A program made the position numbers and the translations under genes. From Eremophila alpestris peregrina (taxonomy: Eukaryota; Chordata; Aves; Passeriformes; Alaudidae): DNA of 64,000 nucleotides. How positions within the stretch are numbered: the first letter of the stretch is position 1; every line of letters starts with the position of its first letter. Under the pieces are notes generated by a model. The model was given only the letters and a program-made list of their open reading frames with translations, had not been told where the DNA came from and made no database searches. Positions 43,526 through 55,119 of this stretch are shown piece after piece. The DNA is taken from contig WMCF01000032.1 in the NCBI GenBank assembly GCA_009792885.1, forward strand, positions 6,676,589 to 6,740,588, given 5' to 3'.

Positions 43526-44480
43526 GGTAAGAATAATTTGGGTTCTCCATGGATAATAATCTGCTGCAGGGATGCTGGAGGTACCTGGGTGTTCTGGTGA
43601 TAGGAGTCCCACGGGTACCATTGATGGATTAGTGATAATGTGAAGGGTTTTCTTATATTAGCCATCAGTTTGCTAATGAATATTAAGAGACAGTTGTCAT
43701 ATGAGCATCTCTGCCCTTTGGAGCTGGTGGCAAACTTCACACCTTCAGCTCTCCTAATAAGACAGTATTTCATCCTGCTCAAATGCTTATTATAGCTAGT
43801 CTGATAGGTACTGTAAGATCTCATTATTTATCTATATGCTTTATTTTGGGTGGATAATAGAAAAAATTGCCTGGAAGGGCAGCAATTTATTCCTACCATT
43901 TAGGAATAAAACTGTGATTTTTAACTTCTTCCAGTCTGTGGACTCCTGAGTGAAGGTTTCCAGTGGAAGTAAAAATCTCTTTGTTTCGTGGCCTGTTTTG
44001 TGAACAGACCTCAGTTCACAACCCATGGGTAGGCTGGAGGCCACGAGGACAGGAGAGGGAATTTGGTTTGGTGTTTCTGTAGGATTCCTAATGCCCTAAT
44101 AATAAAATAAAATAAACCCCCCATGGTGGCATCAGAGAGGGTCAGCAAAAATAGCTGCTCCTGCAGACACTTGGTGTCAGTCTGAGGAGGAGCCATCTTT
44201 TCTGTCCCCTCTATTCCTCCTGTTTAACCAGAGCCACTTGCCAGGCACCTTCTCCCTCCCCAAGATGCATCATTTATTGGTCCTGCTTTGGGCCCTGCAG
44301 TTCATCCTCTTGCTTTTCCCACCCCTCTCTCTGGCAGGTCCCCAGGGATCTCCAGATGGGGCTCAGCTGCTGCCCTTCCCCATATGCACAGCCTCTTCCT
44401 CAGGGCCCTTTCTGCCTGGCTGTGATGGGAAGGGAGCTGCAATTCCCTGTGCTGCCCCATCCTCCAGGCAAAGCCCTGGT
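43526..44480. other. Non-coding; A+T-rich patch at 43600-43860
   Basis: The patch has CTTATATTAGCC, GCTAATGAATATTAAG and GCTTATTATAGC words and may be regulatory. The rest is ordinary unique sequence. Confidence 0.35.
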
Positions 44481-44481
44481 A

Positions 44482-44508
44482 ATCCTGCATATCCTGCATA
44501 TCCTGCAT
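44482..44508. repeat. Three tandem copies of ATCCTGCAT
   Basis: Perfect 9-bp unit repeated three times. It explains the MQD/AGY repeats seen in minus-strand translations. Confidence 0.9.
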
Positions 44509-46099
44509 CCAGGGGCCGTTTAGTGCTGTCTGCCTGGTTTGTGGCTCTGCCACTGAAGGGTCCTAATTTGGTGTCATGTTGAGAGAACAGCAGAAGGCAG
44601 GGCAGGGCTCCCAGGGGCTGGGGTCTGCTCCTGGTTTTACAACCATGCAAAGTGGGAGCTTGGGAATGGGTATTAGTTCAAACCAAGCACCCACCGGTCC
44701 TGTTGTTGCTCTACATCTGCTTTCCTGGCTTAAGGTTTTAGTTTTATTGTGTTTGTTGATGATCATTACAAAACTGAAGCTGTTTAGGCAGAAAGACACC
44801 GAGCTCCTCTGGCTTTCTGATTCTGTAGTAGAGCAAGTAACCCTTTGCTCATGAAAAAGACATTTTTAGACCCTCTGTACCCGCATCACTTCTGCCTGAG
44901 CTTCTGAGCAACGTGTCACAAATGTAGGTTGTGTTACCAAAAGCAGGTACCACAATGGCTGATTTCTTTATTTCCTCCTCTAAGGACCTTACACAAGAAA
45001 TCTGGGAAAAACAGGTCCCACCATCCTCTTCTGGGGCAACAAAGAGGAAAAACCCACTCTTTTCCAGGGGTTTTTGTCTTGGTTTGGGAGGGCATGGAGA
45101 GGCAAACACACACACTGGGGATGGTGGATGCAGCCATGGGATATGTGTAATATAATGACACTGCCCTGTGATAAACCACATTAACTCAGCTCCCTTCTTC
45201 CCACTAATCCACCTCCAGTGGGATTCCTCCTGACTCTGCAGGCTTCAAGAGAGGTCTTTATGAAAGCAACACCCAACCAACAACCTGCCACCGTTTGGGG
45301 GCTGTGCTTTCCCCCAGGAAAAAGCAGCTGCCACCCTGGCTCATTCCTCTGCCCACAGCCCAGCAAACATCACTGACCCTCGTGCCTCTCTGAGCCCTGA
45401 CACCCAGGGGAGTCCCATGTGCCATCAGACCTGCAGATTTACACCCTCAGCCTTTTCTCTGGATTTATAAGAGGGCAGGAGGTGACCTGCAGGATTTAAC
45501 AATAGGTGCTAACCCTGATAGTAACCAAATCAGGCTGGAGCACTGGCTGTTGTATCAAGAACCTGCCCAGAAAACAACATTCATTCCTTTTCTTGCATTA
45601 ACATACATTTTTTTTCAGTGATTCAGGGTGTGTTATGGCTGTGTCTGTGCTGGGGAGGGATCAGCAGGACTACAGGGGTTTCTGGTCCATCCTTTGCTAT
45701 TACCTAGTTGAATCCACAGGAGCTTTTAACAGAGAACAAATTATTTTTAGGCCCTCTTCATGCTGCCACTCTTCAGCTGTGCTTGAGAATGTTATCCCCA
45801 ATGCCTGATGTGTCTGTAACATGCTTTAACTTCCATGGGACTAAATGCTGGGCTCTTGCAGGTCTGCAGCCCAGCTCCTGGTTTGCCTGGCTGACAATCA
45901 AATCTATATGTGCATTTGCATAGCAGAGCTGGGCTAGGATCCCACCAGCCAGCCAGCTCATTCCCTGTGCAGACAGGTTCTTACTGTATCTCTTTCCAGA
46001 CAAGAAAGCCCTTGTGACTGAGATGCTAAAAATAACAAAATGTGTCTTCATGCCTTCAGTAAGATGGGTCATGGGTGGGCACAGCCTGGCTTTTAAAGG
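44509..46099. other. Unique non-coding sequence, nothing recognised
   Basis: Mixed sequence without a recognised gene, repeat family or RNA gene. Confidence 0.45.
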
Positions 46100-46800
46100 G
46101 TTAAGGAGGCTGTGTCCTTGGTGACATGCAATTTATGATCTTGTGAATCCTTTTTTAATTATTTTGCTGTGACAGAGGTGGAAATATCCAACTTCAAACG
46201 ACTGGCTTTATTGATATGCTGCTATTTGTGCCTCTGTGGAGGAACAATCCCATAAAAGCAATAAATTAGAAAAACCCCTTTTCTCATCAGAGAGAGAGAG
46301 AGACTTTCTGGCTGGGAGCAAGAGACCTGGTGCAAAGGCATTTCAGCTCCACGAAGGGGCTCCCTGTGATCTGTGGTGAAAAGCCCTTCCTCACAGAGCA
46401 GGCACATTTACAGAGCACCCAACTGCTCAGCTGCACATCCCCCCTCCAAAGTGGGGCCATGGCACATGGCTGGAGTTTGGGATTTTTGTCTGCATTCATG
46501 GATGTTGGCTGAACATCTGTAAAATGTTTATGGCCTTGTGGCTGCTCGCATTGGTTAGTTATTCACCGTATTTGCTCTGAGAGGATGATCTGAAAGCACA
46601 TTTTAGGACAGAAAAAGGGATTTCAAAGCACAATTAACTGGTGCTGTCGGAGAGGAGCTGATTGAGGCCAAAATGGCTGTGTTTATTTGCAGACACGAAT
46701 GACCAGTTTTCACCACAGAGAACACAACAAAATCCATCTCATGAATCCAGATGAGAGCAAATGTGACATTGTAATTTATTTTTTTTTTTTTTTTAGTGCA
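46100..46800. other. Non-coding with A+T-rich patches and simple repeats
   Basis: A+T-rich patches at 46125-46290 and 46560-46640 contain CCTTTTTTAATTATTTTGC and GCACAATTAACTGG words. A short (AG)n lies at about 46290-46302 and a 16-nt T-run at 46779-46794. No exon recognised. Confidence 0.35.
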
Positions 46801-47512
46801 AACAGTTGCCTGTAACAGAGATGTACAGGCCTGGCCACAGGAGTACCCAGGCACAGCCATGCAAACACCAGCAGTTATGAAATGATTTGTGCTTCCAGCT
46901 GCATTTGGCAGCTGCCAGAGCTGAGCTGGGCTCTGCCAGGATGTGTGGAGTGAGCATTGCCTTGGGTCTGACCATCAGTGAGCAAGCCTCTTCTCTTCTC
47001 TTTGGACAGGCACAGCCTGATGTGGAGCAAAAAACACGTGGAGACTCACCCTGGGCCCCAGGGATGATCATCTGACCCCTGCTAGCACAAAGGAATTGCA
47101 AAGTTTGGGGAATGGATTCCATGCTTGTCCTGGTCAAATCCCCAGTCTGTGACTGCAGCTATGGTCTCCTCAGTAGAAGGAGAGGGAGACTTCACCAGGG
47201 CTGAGCTCACACATTTTTAACAACAGTCAAGCATCTGCCCCAAGTCTTTTCTTTGCCAAAGGGGAGACAGCAGCGTACCTTGAGCTGTAGTCTCTAATCT
47301 GTTTTTGTTAAGAGGGTCTGTGAGATATCTGCTCTTCTTGTACCAGTGGAAAATTTTATCATACCCCAGAACCCCACTCCTTTCAGAAGCTGGCCTTTGG
47401 TAACAGCTTTTTCTGGCTCTCAGCCTGGCCCAGGTCTGAACTGATGATCTCAAGGTAAAATTGCTCCAAGTGCCATCATTATTCCCTGGAAACACTCAAG
47501 AAGCAGAAGATA
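46801..47512. other. Unique non-coding sequence, nothing recognised
   Basis: Ordinary sequence. No domain-bearing frame and no repeat family recognised. Confidence 0.45.
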
Positions 47513-47580
47513 GGGCCTGATTCTTCTTTGGACTCTGGCATAAGTCAGGAATGCCCTCACTGAAGTCCCAGGCACTTCAC
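47513..47580. repeat. Ancient interspersed repeat-like segment, family uncertain
   Basis: AGGGCCTGATTCTTCTTTGG, GGCATAAGTCAGGAATGCCC and CTGAAGTCCCAGGCAC resemble a widespread sauropsid repeat whose copies begin GGCCTGATTCT and contain a CACTGAAGTC-type core. I cannot name the family with confidence. Confidence 0.35.
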
Positions 47581-47814
47581 ACACTCTTGCAGTGGTACAA
47601 GAGCAAAATGATTTGGTCCCTGAGTTTTTACCTGCTGTTGATCTAATCCTGAGATGCTGCAGTAAATGGGATATTGCTTTTGACTTACAGATGCTGAATC
47701 AAGCCTACAGTGATTAACATTCAACACCTGTGCTTCGATGAAGGTACTTTTCTGTAGTAACATCATTTATGTTGAAACTTCTTCTCCTTCAGTCACTGAT
47801 CTTCAGGCTTATCT
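47581..47814. other. Unique stretch between two repeat-like segments
   Basis: It may be the internal part of one element or unrelated sequence. Nothing was recognised in it. Confidence 0.3.
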
Positions 47815-47905
47815 GCCTTAGCCTGGTGTAAATCCAGGGTAACGCTGCTCTTAGTGGAGTTATTCCTGATCAGCACTGGTTTAAATGAAATCTGAATGTG
47901 ACCCA
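47815..47905. repeat. Ancient interspersed repeat-like segment, family uncertain
   Basis: CCTGGTGTAAATCCAGGGTA, CTTAGTGGAGTTATTCCTGA and ACTGGTTTAAATGAAATCTG follow the same sauropsid repeat pattern (a GGTGTAAATC...GTGGAGTTA core). It may be related to the 47513 segment. Confidence 0.4.
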
Positions 47906-48889
47906 CACATGACATGGTTTCAGAGGCCTGTGAATAACAGAGCTATACCCCAAATTCCCTGGGTTATACATCCCCTCATCCATTCTGACCAGCACAAAGC
48001 ACCGTGGATGAGACACTACTGTATTTTCATTCCTTGACATGGTAAAATTCACTGTGCACTGGGGTCTTCCACATTCCCTGTTTACAGACTGTTTTCATGG
48101 GTGTGGAACCACCTACCTCTGCCCAGCCCATCCTCAGGGTTTGTCCTCCAAACCCACAAAGCTTCTAGGCCTCACACATGCTGTGAGAGGCTGAACAGAG
48201 CCAGTCTGAGGGATGGAGAACATTTCCCATCCAGGGAGAAAGGGACCAGGCAGGAAAACAATCCTGGCTTTGGGAAACACTATCTGCTGGCAGATGGAGC
48301 TGATTATCCGTGTGGGCAGCCCATCCTCTAGGTAAGGGGGTTTTCCCACCACTCCCATAAAATCCCATCCATGATGTACAGCCCAACTTCATCCTTTGTT
48401 CACACCCCATTCAGCTTGGACTGGGCACCCAACAGAACAGCTCAGAGCCTTCCCAGGATGGATTTCCAGAGCCCATTATCCAACAGCACCTTGGCCATGC
48501 CCATGGGGAAGGTGAAGCACCACCAGTGATGAAGAGCATGGGACTAAACCCCCTGGACCCTCACACAAGATCATCTTTTGCTGCTGCTTGATCACATCTT
48601 GAAGGCAACTGGTGAGGCCAGGCAAGGAGAAACCAAGGTCTGCCACCTCCATGGGCCCCCAGGGCACGGTCACACCTCCAACCTTGCGACCCCTCAGGAA
48701 ATCATCCCACTAGAGGGCACTGGGAGTCGATTTTATTCCCTTCTCCTAGTTGCTGCTCTTTATTTGAGTTTCTCCTTGCTTCGCGTTCTCCCCACCTCTC
48801 CCTCCTCTTCGCTGGCCAGCTCAGACTGTTTAAATTGGAAATTATTTGTATTACTGTCTGTAAATAATAGATGAGGGAGTGAAGTGGAG
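47906..48889. other. Unique non-coding sequence, nothing recognised
   Basis: Mixed sequence with short frames on both strands. No repeats recognised. Confidence 0.45.
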
Positions 48890-49210
48890 TTGGTGTCCCT
48901 TCCATAAACTCCTCCTCACTTTAATTAGTGCGAAACAGCCTGGTGAGAATGCGAGCTGCCTTGATGCTGGTAATTAAAATTGAAACCACTGAAAAGCTGC
49001 TCTATTTTTTATCGGAGCTGCTGTTCGGAGCCGGGAGCCTGCGGACGGCTCTGCAGTAAAGAGTGATAATGAAGGTGTGAATTCCCGGAGGGAGGAGGGG
49101 CAGCTGTAGCGATGGCTGAACTTACACCAGATGAAAATGCAGGAGCAATTAGAGGTGGCTGTGTACAAGCTGGGCATCGGAGATTAGTTGGCACCTTGGG
49201 AACGTGGCAG
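48890..49210. promoter_or_regulatory. Strong candidate conserved non-coding element
   Basis: CACTTTAATTAGTGCGAAAC, GAGAATGCGAGC, GCTGGTAATTAAAATTGAAA, TTTTTATCGGAGCTGCTGTT, GCGGACGGC, GAGTGATAATGAAGG, GTAGCGATGGC, GGAGCAATTAGAGG and GCATCGGAGATTAG. It has many retained CpGs and homeodomain cores with sharp edges, and is one of the most enhancer-like stretches in the window. Confidence 0.45.
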
Positions 49211-49230
49211 GGAGGGACAGGGAAAGGGGG

Positions 49231-49300
49231 GAATTTTTTTTTTCCATTAAAAAAAATTAATAACAACAAAAAAAAATATGGGGTGTGGGGGGGGGGTGGC
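49231..49300. repeat. Low-complexity T/A runs followed by a G-run
   Basis: A T-run, an A-run with TTAATAACAAC, another A-run, then GGGGTGT and a 10-nt G-run. Simple sequence with some quadruplex potential at 49280-49299. Confidence 0.8.
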
Positions 49301-52300
49301 AACTTAAAATAAAGACAAACATGTGCAGTGTGCCTGCCTGAGCAAGGGATGGGAGGGATGGTGGAAGATGGGGCTCCAGAGCATGTGGGGTTGGAGACAA
49401 GAGGGTATCTTGCACTGGGAAACAGCAGCACTGATCACACAGGGGTTTTCAGGAGCTCCCTGGCTGCCCTGGCAGGAAATGCACGGGCCTGCTGCCATCC
49501 CCAGGTGTGCTGTTCCTGGATCTGAATATCTCTGCACATCCTCTGTGTGCCTATGAACTGAACCAAAGCCAAGTGGTGACCACTGAAGGCTTCTCCTCAT
49601 CTTCTGTTAGGCTTTGGATCAGACCCCACCTCTGAATAATAGTAACTATCACCTTGAGTATCCAAGAGTGATGGAAGAGCACAGAGAGCTCAGTTCTCAG
49701 CCAAAGTGGAGTTTGGGAAGAGCTGCTCTGAGTAATCAGAGGTGGTTATCAATTGCTTCCTGCTCTGACACGTTCATCTGAGTGTGTGCCCCACCAAACA
49801 GCTGATGGTGTCTGCTGGGCAGCAGAAAATATGTCAGATAATATAATGTATTTACATTCTCTGTCCATGGTAAGAGCTGTGAACCTGCAAAATCTTCTTC
49901 TGGCTGCAGCCACCCTGCAAGGAAAACACTCTCTGAACAAAACCACAGGAGATAAAGGTGCTTTGGGGCAAGAGAAGCTCCTCCATCCTCCACGAGCTGA
50001 TGGGAGCCTCCACCCAGAGGGCACCTCACTCCACCCTGGCTCGTTAGCTGCATAGACACTGGGGAGCACCTGAAGGTGTCAAATTGTCTTCATTTAGACC
50101 CGAGAGAAATTTTGTAGAAAGGAAGTTGAAGAGGCTGTAAATTGCCTGCCCCGAATCAGTTCTGGGTTCAGGCTGTTGGGTTGTCCTTGGATCAGGAACT
50201 GCTTACAGAGGGTGCATCTCCATGGCAGTGATGCTGTTCCCAATGGGAATTTAGGCTGCAAAGTAGGAAAAGTTCAGACTTCCTGTAGGAAGTTTCAATA
50301 CTGGAAGGAAAAAGCCGAAATTTAAAACTTGGCCATGAAAGGAGCAAACTTAATATAAAAAATATCTGTGAAATAAATAGTAGCCTGCACATTAGTGTCC
50401 TTATGCACCAAGAAAGAGGGAAAACATTGCTTAATTTGAAACACACACTTAGATTTTACCTGCATGAAGAATTATGCTAAATTTTCATTGAAACGTTCAG
50501 CACACTTGGTTTCCTAACAAACCCCATGGCTTTGTAAAAAAAAAGGATTTTCTGGTGAAAAGCTGCTCAGCTTTTTTTCTTTGTCATTGAGTCACAGTAA
50601 CAAAACATTTTTACACTTGACATTTATCACTTGATCTCCTGAAGGAAGAATCTGAGAGAAGATTGAGGGCAAAGGAAGGAGAGCTGAGATGCCCATGGCC
50701 AGTGTTTTGTTAGTTTTCAGTTAATGTGACAGTCTCAGGAATGTGCTGATCCAGGTAAAATGGACTGTCCACAATACTGATAAGTGTTAGCATATTAGTG
50801 AGATCTCCATGATTCATATTTATCTCCTATATCTTCTCTGCCTATGAGTTTCTAAGGTTTCTGTGTGATTTCATCTGTGAGGTGCAAGCATCCCTCAGAG
50901 AGACTTTGCTAAACTCTCCAGAGTTTGGAAACTGGCAGTTCATAAACCCAGGAGATGGGCAAGTTTGGAATCATTTGAGGCTTAGAGACTCTGAACAATT
51001 TTGTCTTCTCTTATTTTTGGTTTGTTGTAACGAGGCTGTTTCATTTTATTATAAACCAGGAAGGCCTTGCAGTTGAATTAAGCCTTTGTTCACTCTGCTC
51101 AGCATTGTTTCCTCAGCTAGCAGGTTGTATTCTCCACCTGTCACGATGCAAAAATGTGATTGAGCACATTTCAAAACTGAGAGAGCATTTTCTCAAGCCT
51201 ACAGCACATGTTTGTTCCTCAGCTTGTTTCACACACTGGTCAGTGGCTTTTGTTACTTAAAACAAAGAGAAAGTAGAACAGATTTGTATCTGAGCCATCT
51301 TGTGTACAAATAGACTCTGAGTCTTCTTGCTTTGCCAAATAATGTTTTCAAAACAACTGAGCTGTCAATTTGTTAGAAGGAAAAATGTGACTCTTCAGAA
51401 ATGCTTATTTCCTTTACTGAATGCTAGGAAATTTCCAGGGGAAAAAAACTTATTAGGATAGAGCTAAGTTAGAAGATAAATTGAAATTCTTTGATTGAAA
51501 GTAATGTTATTAAAAAGTTTTAATTATTGAGAAGAAAATGCAGGAAAGGCACTCAGAGCTAACATAAAAATGATTGGAAACTGGTAATTAAAACAAAATG
51601 CTTGAAAATTAAACATCACAAAATATGAAACTGCAAGCATGGCTCTGATTCATTACCACACTTAAAATTTGGGATTGCTACTAAGTTTTAGGTGGCTGGT
51701 TTGAATTCTGTGGGTCTGTGCTGATGCTGAAAGTGGGGCAAATGCTGCAGGACTTTCCTGGTTGAGCCCACCAAACTTCAGGTCCCATCTTTATCCTTCC
51801 CTTTCCCACCTCTTGCCATCCTCCATTTAGATTTCAACTCTAAAGCAAAGCTTGTTGCTCTTTCTGAAAATATCTGGATAAACACTTCCCTAGGTGTTTT
51901 TAAAGTTCATCTTCCAAACAGTTAAAGCTTTATTTTGCAATCCCACTACAATTACTTGAGCAGGGAGCTGTGTCTCTTTGCAGAGCACCAACTTCTGCTC
52001 AGCAAAGGTTGCTTTCCTCTGGATTTCTACACAAACATCTCCAGGACATGCCTGGGATCTTGCAGAGCCAGCTCTGTGTTTCCTCAGGAGCACTTCACCA
52101 GGGAGTTGGCATCACACAGTTGTTCCCATGGTCCCTGGGCTGGTTTGGGAGTCTGCTCCACCAAAATACTGTGAGAGCCCTTATGTGAGCAAGGTGTAGG
52201 AAATACCAGCATGCTCCTGTGGGGTTTTTTTGCACCACAAAAACCACCACTCCTTTACAGTCACAGCCAGACAAGACCCAGACATCTACTTTATTTCCAG

Positions 52301-52489
52301 ACTGGGTTTTTCTACATCACCAGAGCAGTGACTGTTACCTTGTTCCCATCCTCTGTGGACTCATCCCCTCCTCCAGGACATCCAGGAGAAACATCTGAGC
52401 CCCACATGAGACTTGGCTCCTGCCACCCTCTTTGCCCACAGTGCTCCTTCCCCGGAGAGACCAAGAGAGAGCAATCTTAGACTTGGAAG
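49301..52489. other. Unique non-coding sequence, nothing recognised
   Basis: About 3.2 kb. 50300-50900 and 51420-51680 are A+T-rich (TTAAAAAGTTTTAATTATTG, CTGGTAATTAAAAC) but lack CpGs and dense motifs, so they look like ordinary A+T-rich DNA. No repeat family or exon recognised. Confidence 0.4.
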
Positions 52490-52720
52490 AAGGTAATTTG
52501 AATTGGATGTGAAGTTGTTACTAATTTAATGTTTATCCCATAACAAGGACTTTGCAAAACCCCTTACCTTTTCATGAGCCTCAGGTAACACTGTCAATTC
52601 ATAATTGCTATGATTCCTTTATCCTGTGGTTTAATAAATAATTTACCTAAATTATTAAAATGAAAATTTCAACATTATTAAAAATTAACCAGGTTAAATG
52701 AGCAAACAGTAAATAGTGCT
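52490..52720. promoter_or_regulatory. Candidate conserved non-coding element
   Basis: GGTAATTTGAATTGG, CTAATTTAATGTTTATCCC, TCAATTCATAATTGC, GGTTTAATAAATAATTTACC, AATTATTAAAATG and TTATTAAAAATTAACCAGG. A dense A+T-rich cluster with sharp edges, similar to the other candidate enhancers. Confidence 0.35.
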
Positions 52721-55119
52721 GGGATTGTCCTGCGTGACAAGAGTCCCCAGCTTTTATTGTCTTTTTCCCTCCCCCTCTTCCTCCTCCCTCCCTCCCTCCA
52801 CTTCCAGTGCTCTGCTCTTGTCTTTCACAAACTCCTCTCCTTGATATTAGTTTTCCTCACAGCCTGTTCTTTCATCTCTGTGTCCTGTTCTCCAGTGTTG
52901 CTTTGCTCTTCCTCCCCATGAACCCTCTCCCTCCCTGCTGTAGCACCAGGCATCCATCTCCTCTCTGCACACTCTGTTCTGCACACATATGTAGCACAAG
53001 ATGCCTTTTTTTGTGCTTTTTTTTCCCCTTTGATCCGTGGCTGGCAGTGCCATCTGATGCCAGAAAGACACAGATCCAGGAGAACATATGATCTCCAAAG
53101 AGCAGAGAGTTTGTCAGGTCTTCAGGACACGGGCTGCTTCCATTCATGAAAAATTTATTAAGTTCTGACTGCTCTTAAAGGATCGCAGCTCTGTCATTTT
53201 TAATTGAAACATTCAGTTTGCCCAAAATGAAGTGCTCCATCTTCCAGGCTGTATCTCGTGCCAGATTTTTTTTTTTCTTCTCTGTAATTCCTGCTGAACT
53301 GCTCCTTCTGCTGTTTTCTGGCAGAATTCCTCATTGACTTAAAAGGGTTCCCCCCCCTCCCTCCAGGCTTCATCCCATCCATTTTCCCTTTCAGCACATG
53401 GGAGTCCTGGAAATGGCCTTTCCTCCTGCCTGGCATTTTTTCACACAGAACACTTGCACCAGCACAGACCTTGGGGCACACAGCTGATCTTCTCCCTGAG
53501 AGAATGAGGCACCCAGCTCCTGCTGAGTTTTGGTAAGAGCTTGGTGCCAGCAGTTCTGTGCACCCCTGCCTCAGGATGCCCACAGCACCATTCCACATCC
53601 CCTGGGCTCTCAGAGGCAGCTGTGGACTTGCTCTTCTTTTTCTTCTGCTTCTGAGAGGTCACAAAGGGAGTCAAGGCAATGCTTACCACCAAAATTTACG
53701 TTTCCCCTTCCTATCCCTTTCTGAGCAACCCTTGTGTAGTTCCCAGCCTTGTTACAGTCCTGCTTAGGGTGGAAAATGAAGGAAAAAAGATCTCAGCTGC
53801 ACGCAGAAGCAGTGGTGGTGTGAGCCACAAAGGATAATCCAGCTGGAATGTGTCCAGGAGACCCGGAGTGCTTGCTCCTACAGCACACTCTTGAGAGGTG
53901 AAGCCCCAAGGGAATGGTCAAAGTGGAGGCAAATGGATGCAGTGTGCAAGTGGTGAGACCCAGAGCCCATCAAACAGGGGAGATGTGTCCGTGGGGAACG
54001 TGGCAGTCATTGACTGCACTGTCACGTGGCGTGGCCCTTTCCTTCCACAGTCAAGGCTGATATCTGAATCACTTTGGATTTTAACCACAATTAAAGAGCT
54101 AATCAAGGTCAACAGCTCCTTTCAGATACAGTTTAGTACAAAATCCTAATGCAGGAATTACACAAATTGATATTGTCAATATAATGGATTCAAACCAATT
54201 GTGCTAAACAAGGTTGTATCAAGTCTGCACTCTGTATTAGGTGAGGGCTAATTCTGTCTAGCAGCAGTGGAGACGAACAGAAAAACAGATACATCAAGGC
54301 TTCACAGTCTGGATTTATTACCAAGGTGGTTTTTACTCCCCTCAAAGAATTCATTAGTCTAAGAAAGCAGTGCAGTTCCGAGGATTCAGTTCCATTCAGA
54401 GAGTAGAATGTACAAAATTGAATGCATGAGATCTCTCTGTTTAATCTATGGGAGACAGAAGGAAGGGACAGTCAAGAGAAATGATGAGCCTAGAGAATAA
54501 ATCCGAACAGCAGCCCTTGGTGACAAAGGAGGTGACAAAAGACTCTGCTCAGGTACCTAAAGGGACTGAACTACTTGAGACATCCTAAAGAATCCAAGGC
54601 ACCAGGCATGGCTGGAAGATGTGACTAGAGACCTGCAGAAAACCCATATTCTCCCAGCATGGCAGATCTCTAGAGTGTCTCAAAGGAACCCTGGGAGATC
54701 TAATCCTCTCACATCAAGTGACATTCCAGCCTTGTTTTGCTTCTCCTCTGAGTCCCTTAAAGGTTTCACCAATGAGCTTCTTCCCAGCTTTGTAGGCATG
54801 ACATAACTCTTTCCCTTCATCTCAGCATCCACCTTTTGATTCCTCTCCTCAGAGGAAGTGTGTGGAGTGACCCCAAGCCTTGCTCCCACCCTCCAAACTG
54901 CTTTGCAATGGTGGGAGACAGCCAACCTTTCCGGGGTCCGTGTGAAAGGAGCTAAATGGGAGCACGGAGGTGGTAATGGAGTGGAAGCAGAGCAAGGAAA
55001 GCCCCACTGATGGATTATTAGGCACTGTCAAAGTTTCAGCAGAGTGGAAAACTTGGAGGCAGGAGTAGTAACCCATGAAAAATCACCTCTTCCTTTTCCT
55101 GTCCATGGCAGGGCAGCGT
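52721..55119. other. Unique non-coding sequence with pyrimidine-rich tract
   Basis: A CTCC-rich tract lies at 52765-52803 (minus-strand G-rich). 54050-54240 is A+T-leaning (CCACAATTAAAGAGCTAATC, GATATTGTCAATATAATGG) and weakly regulatory-looking. No gene recognised. Confidence 0.4.
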
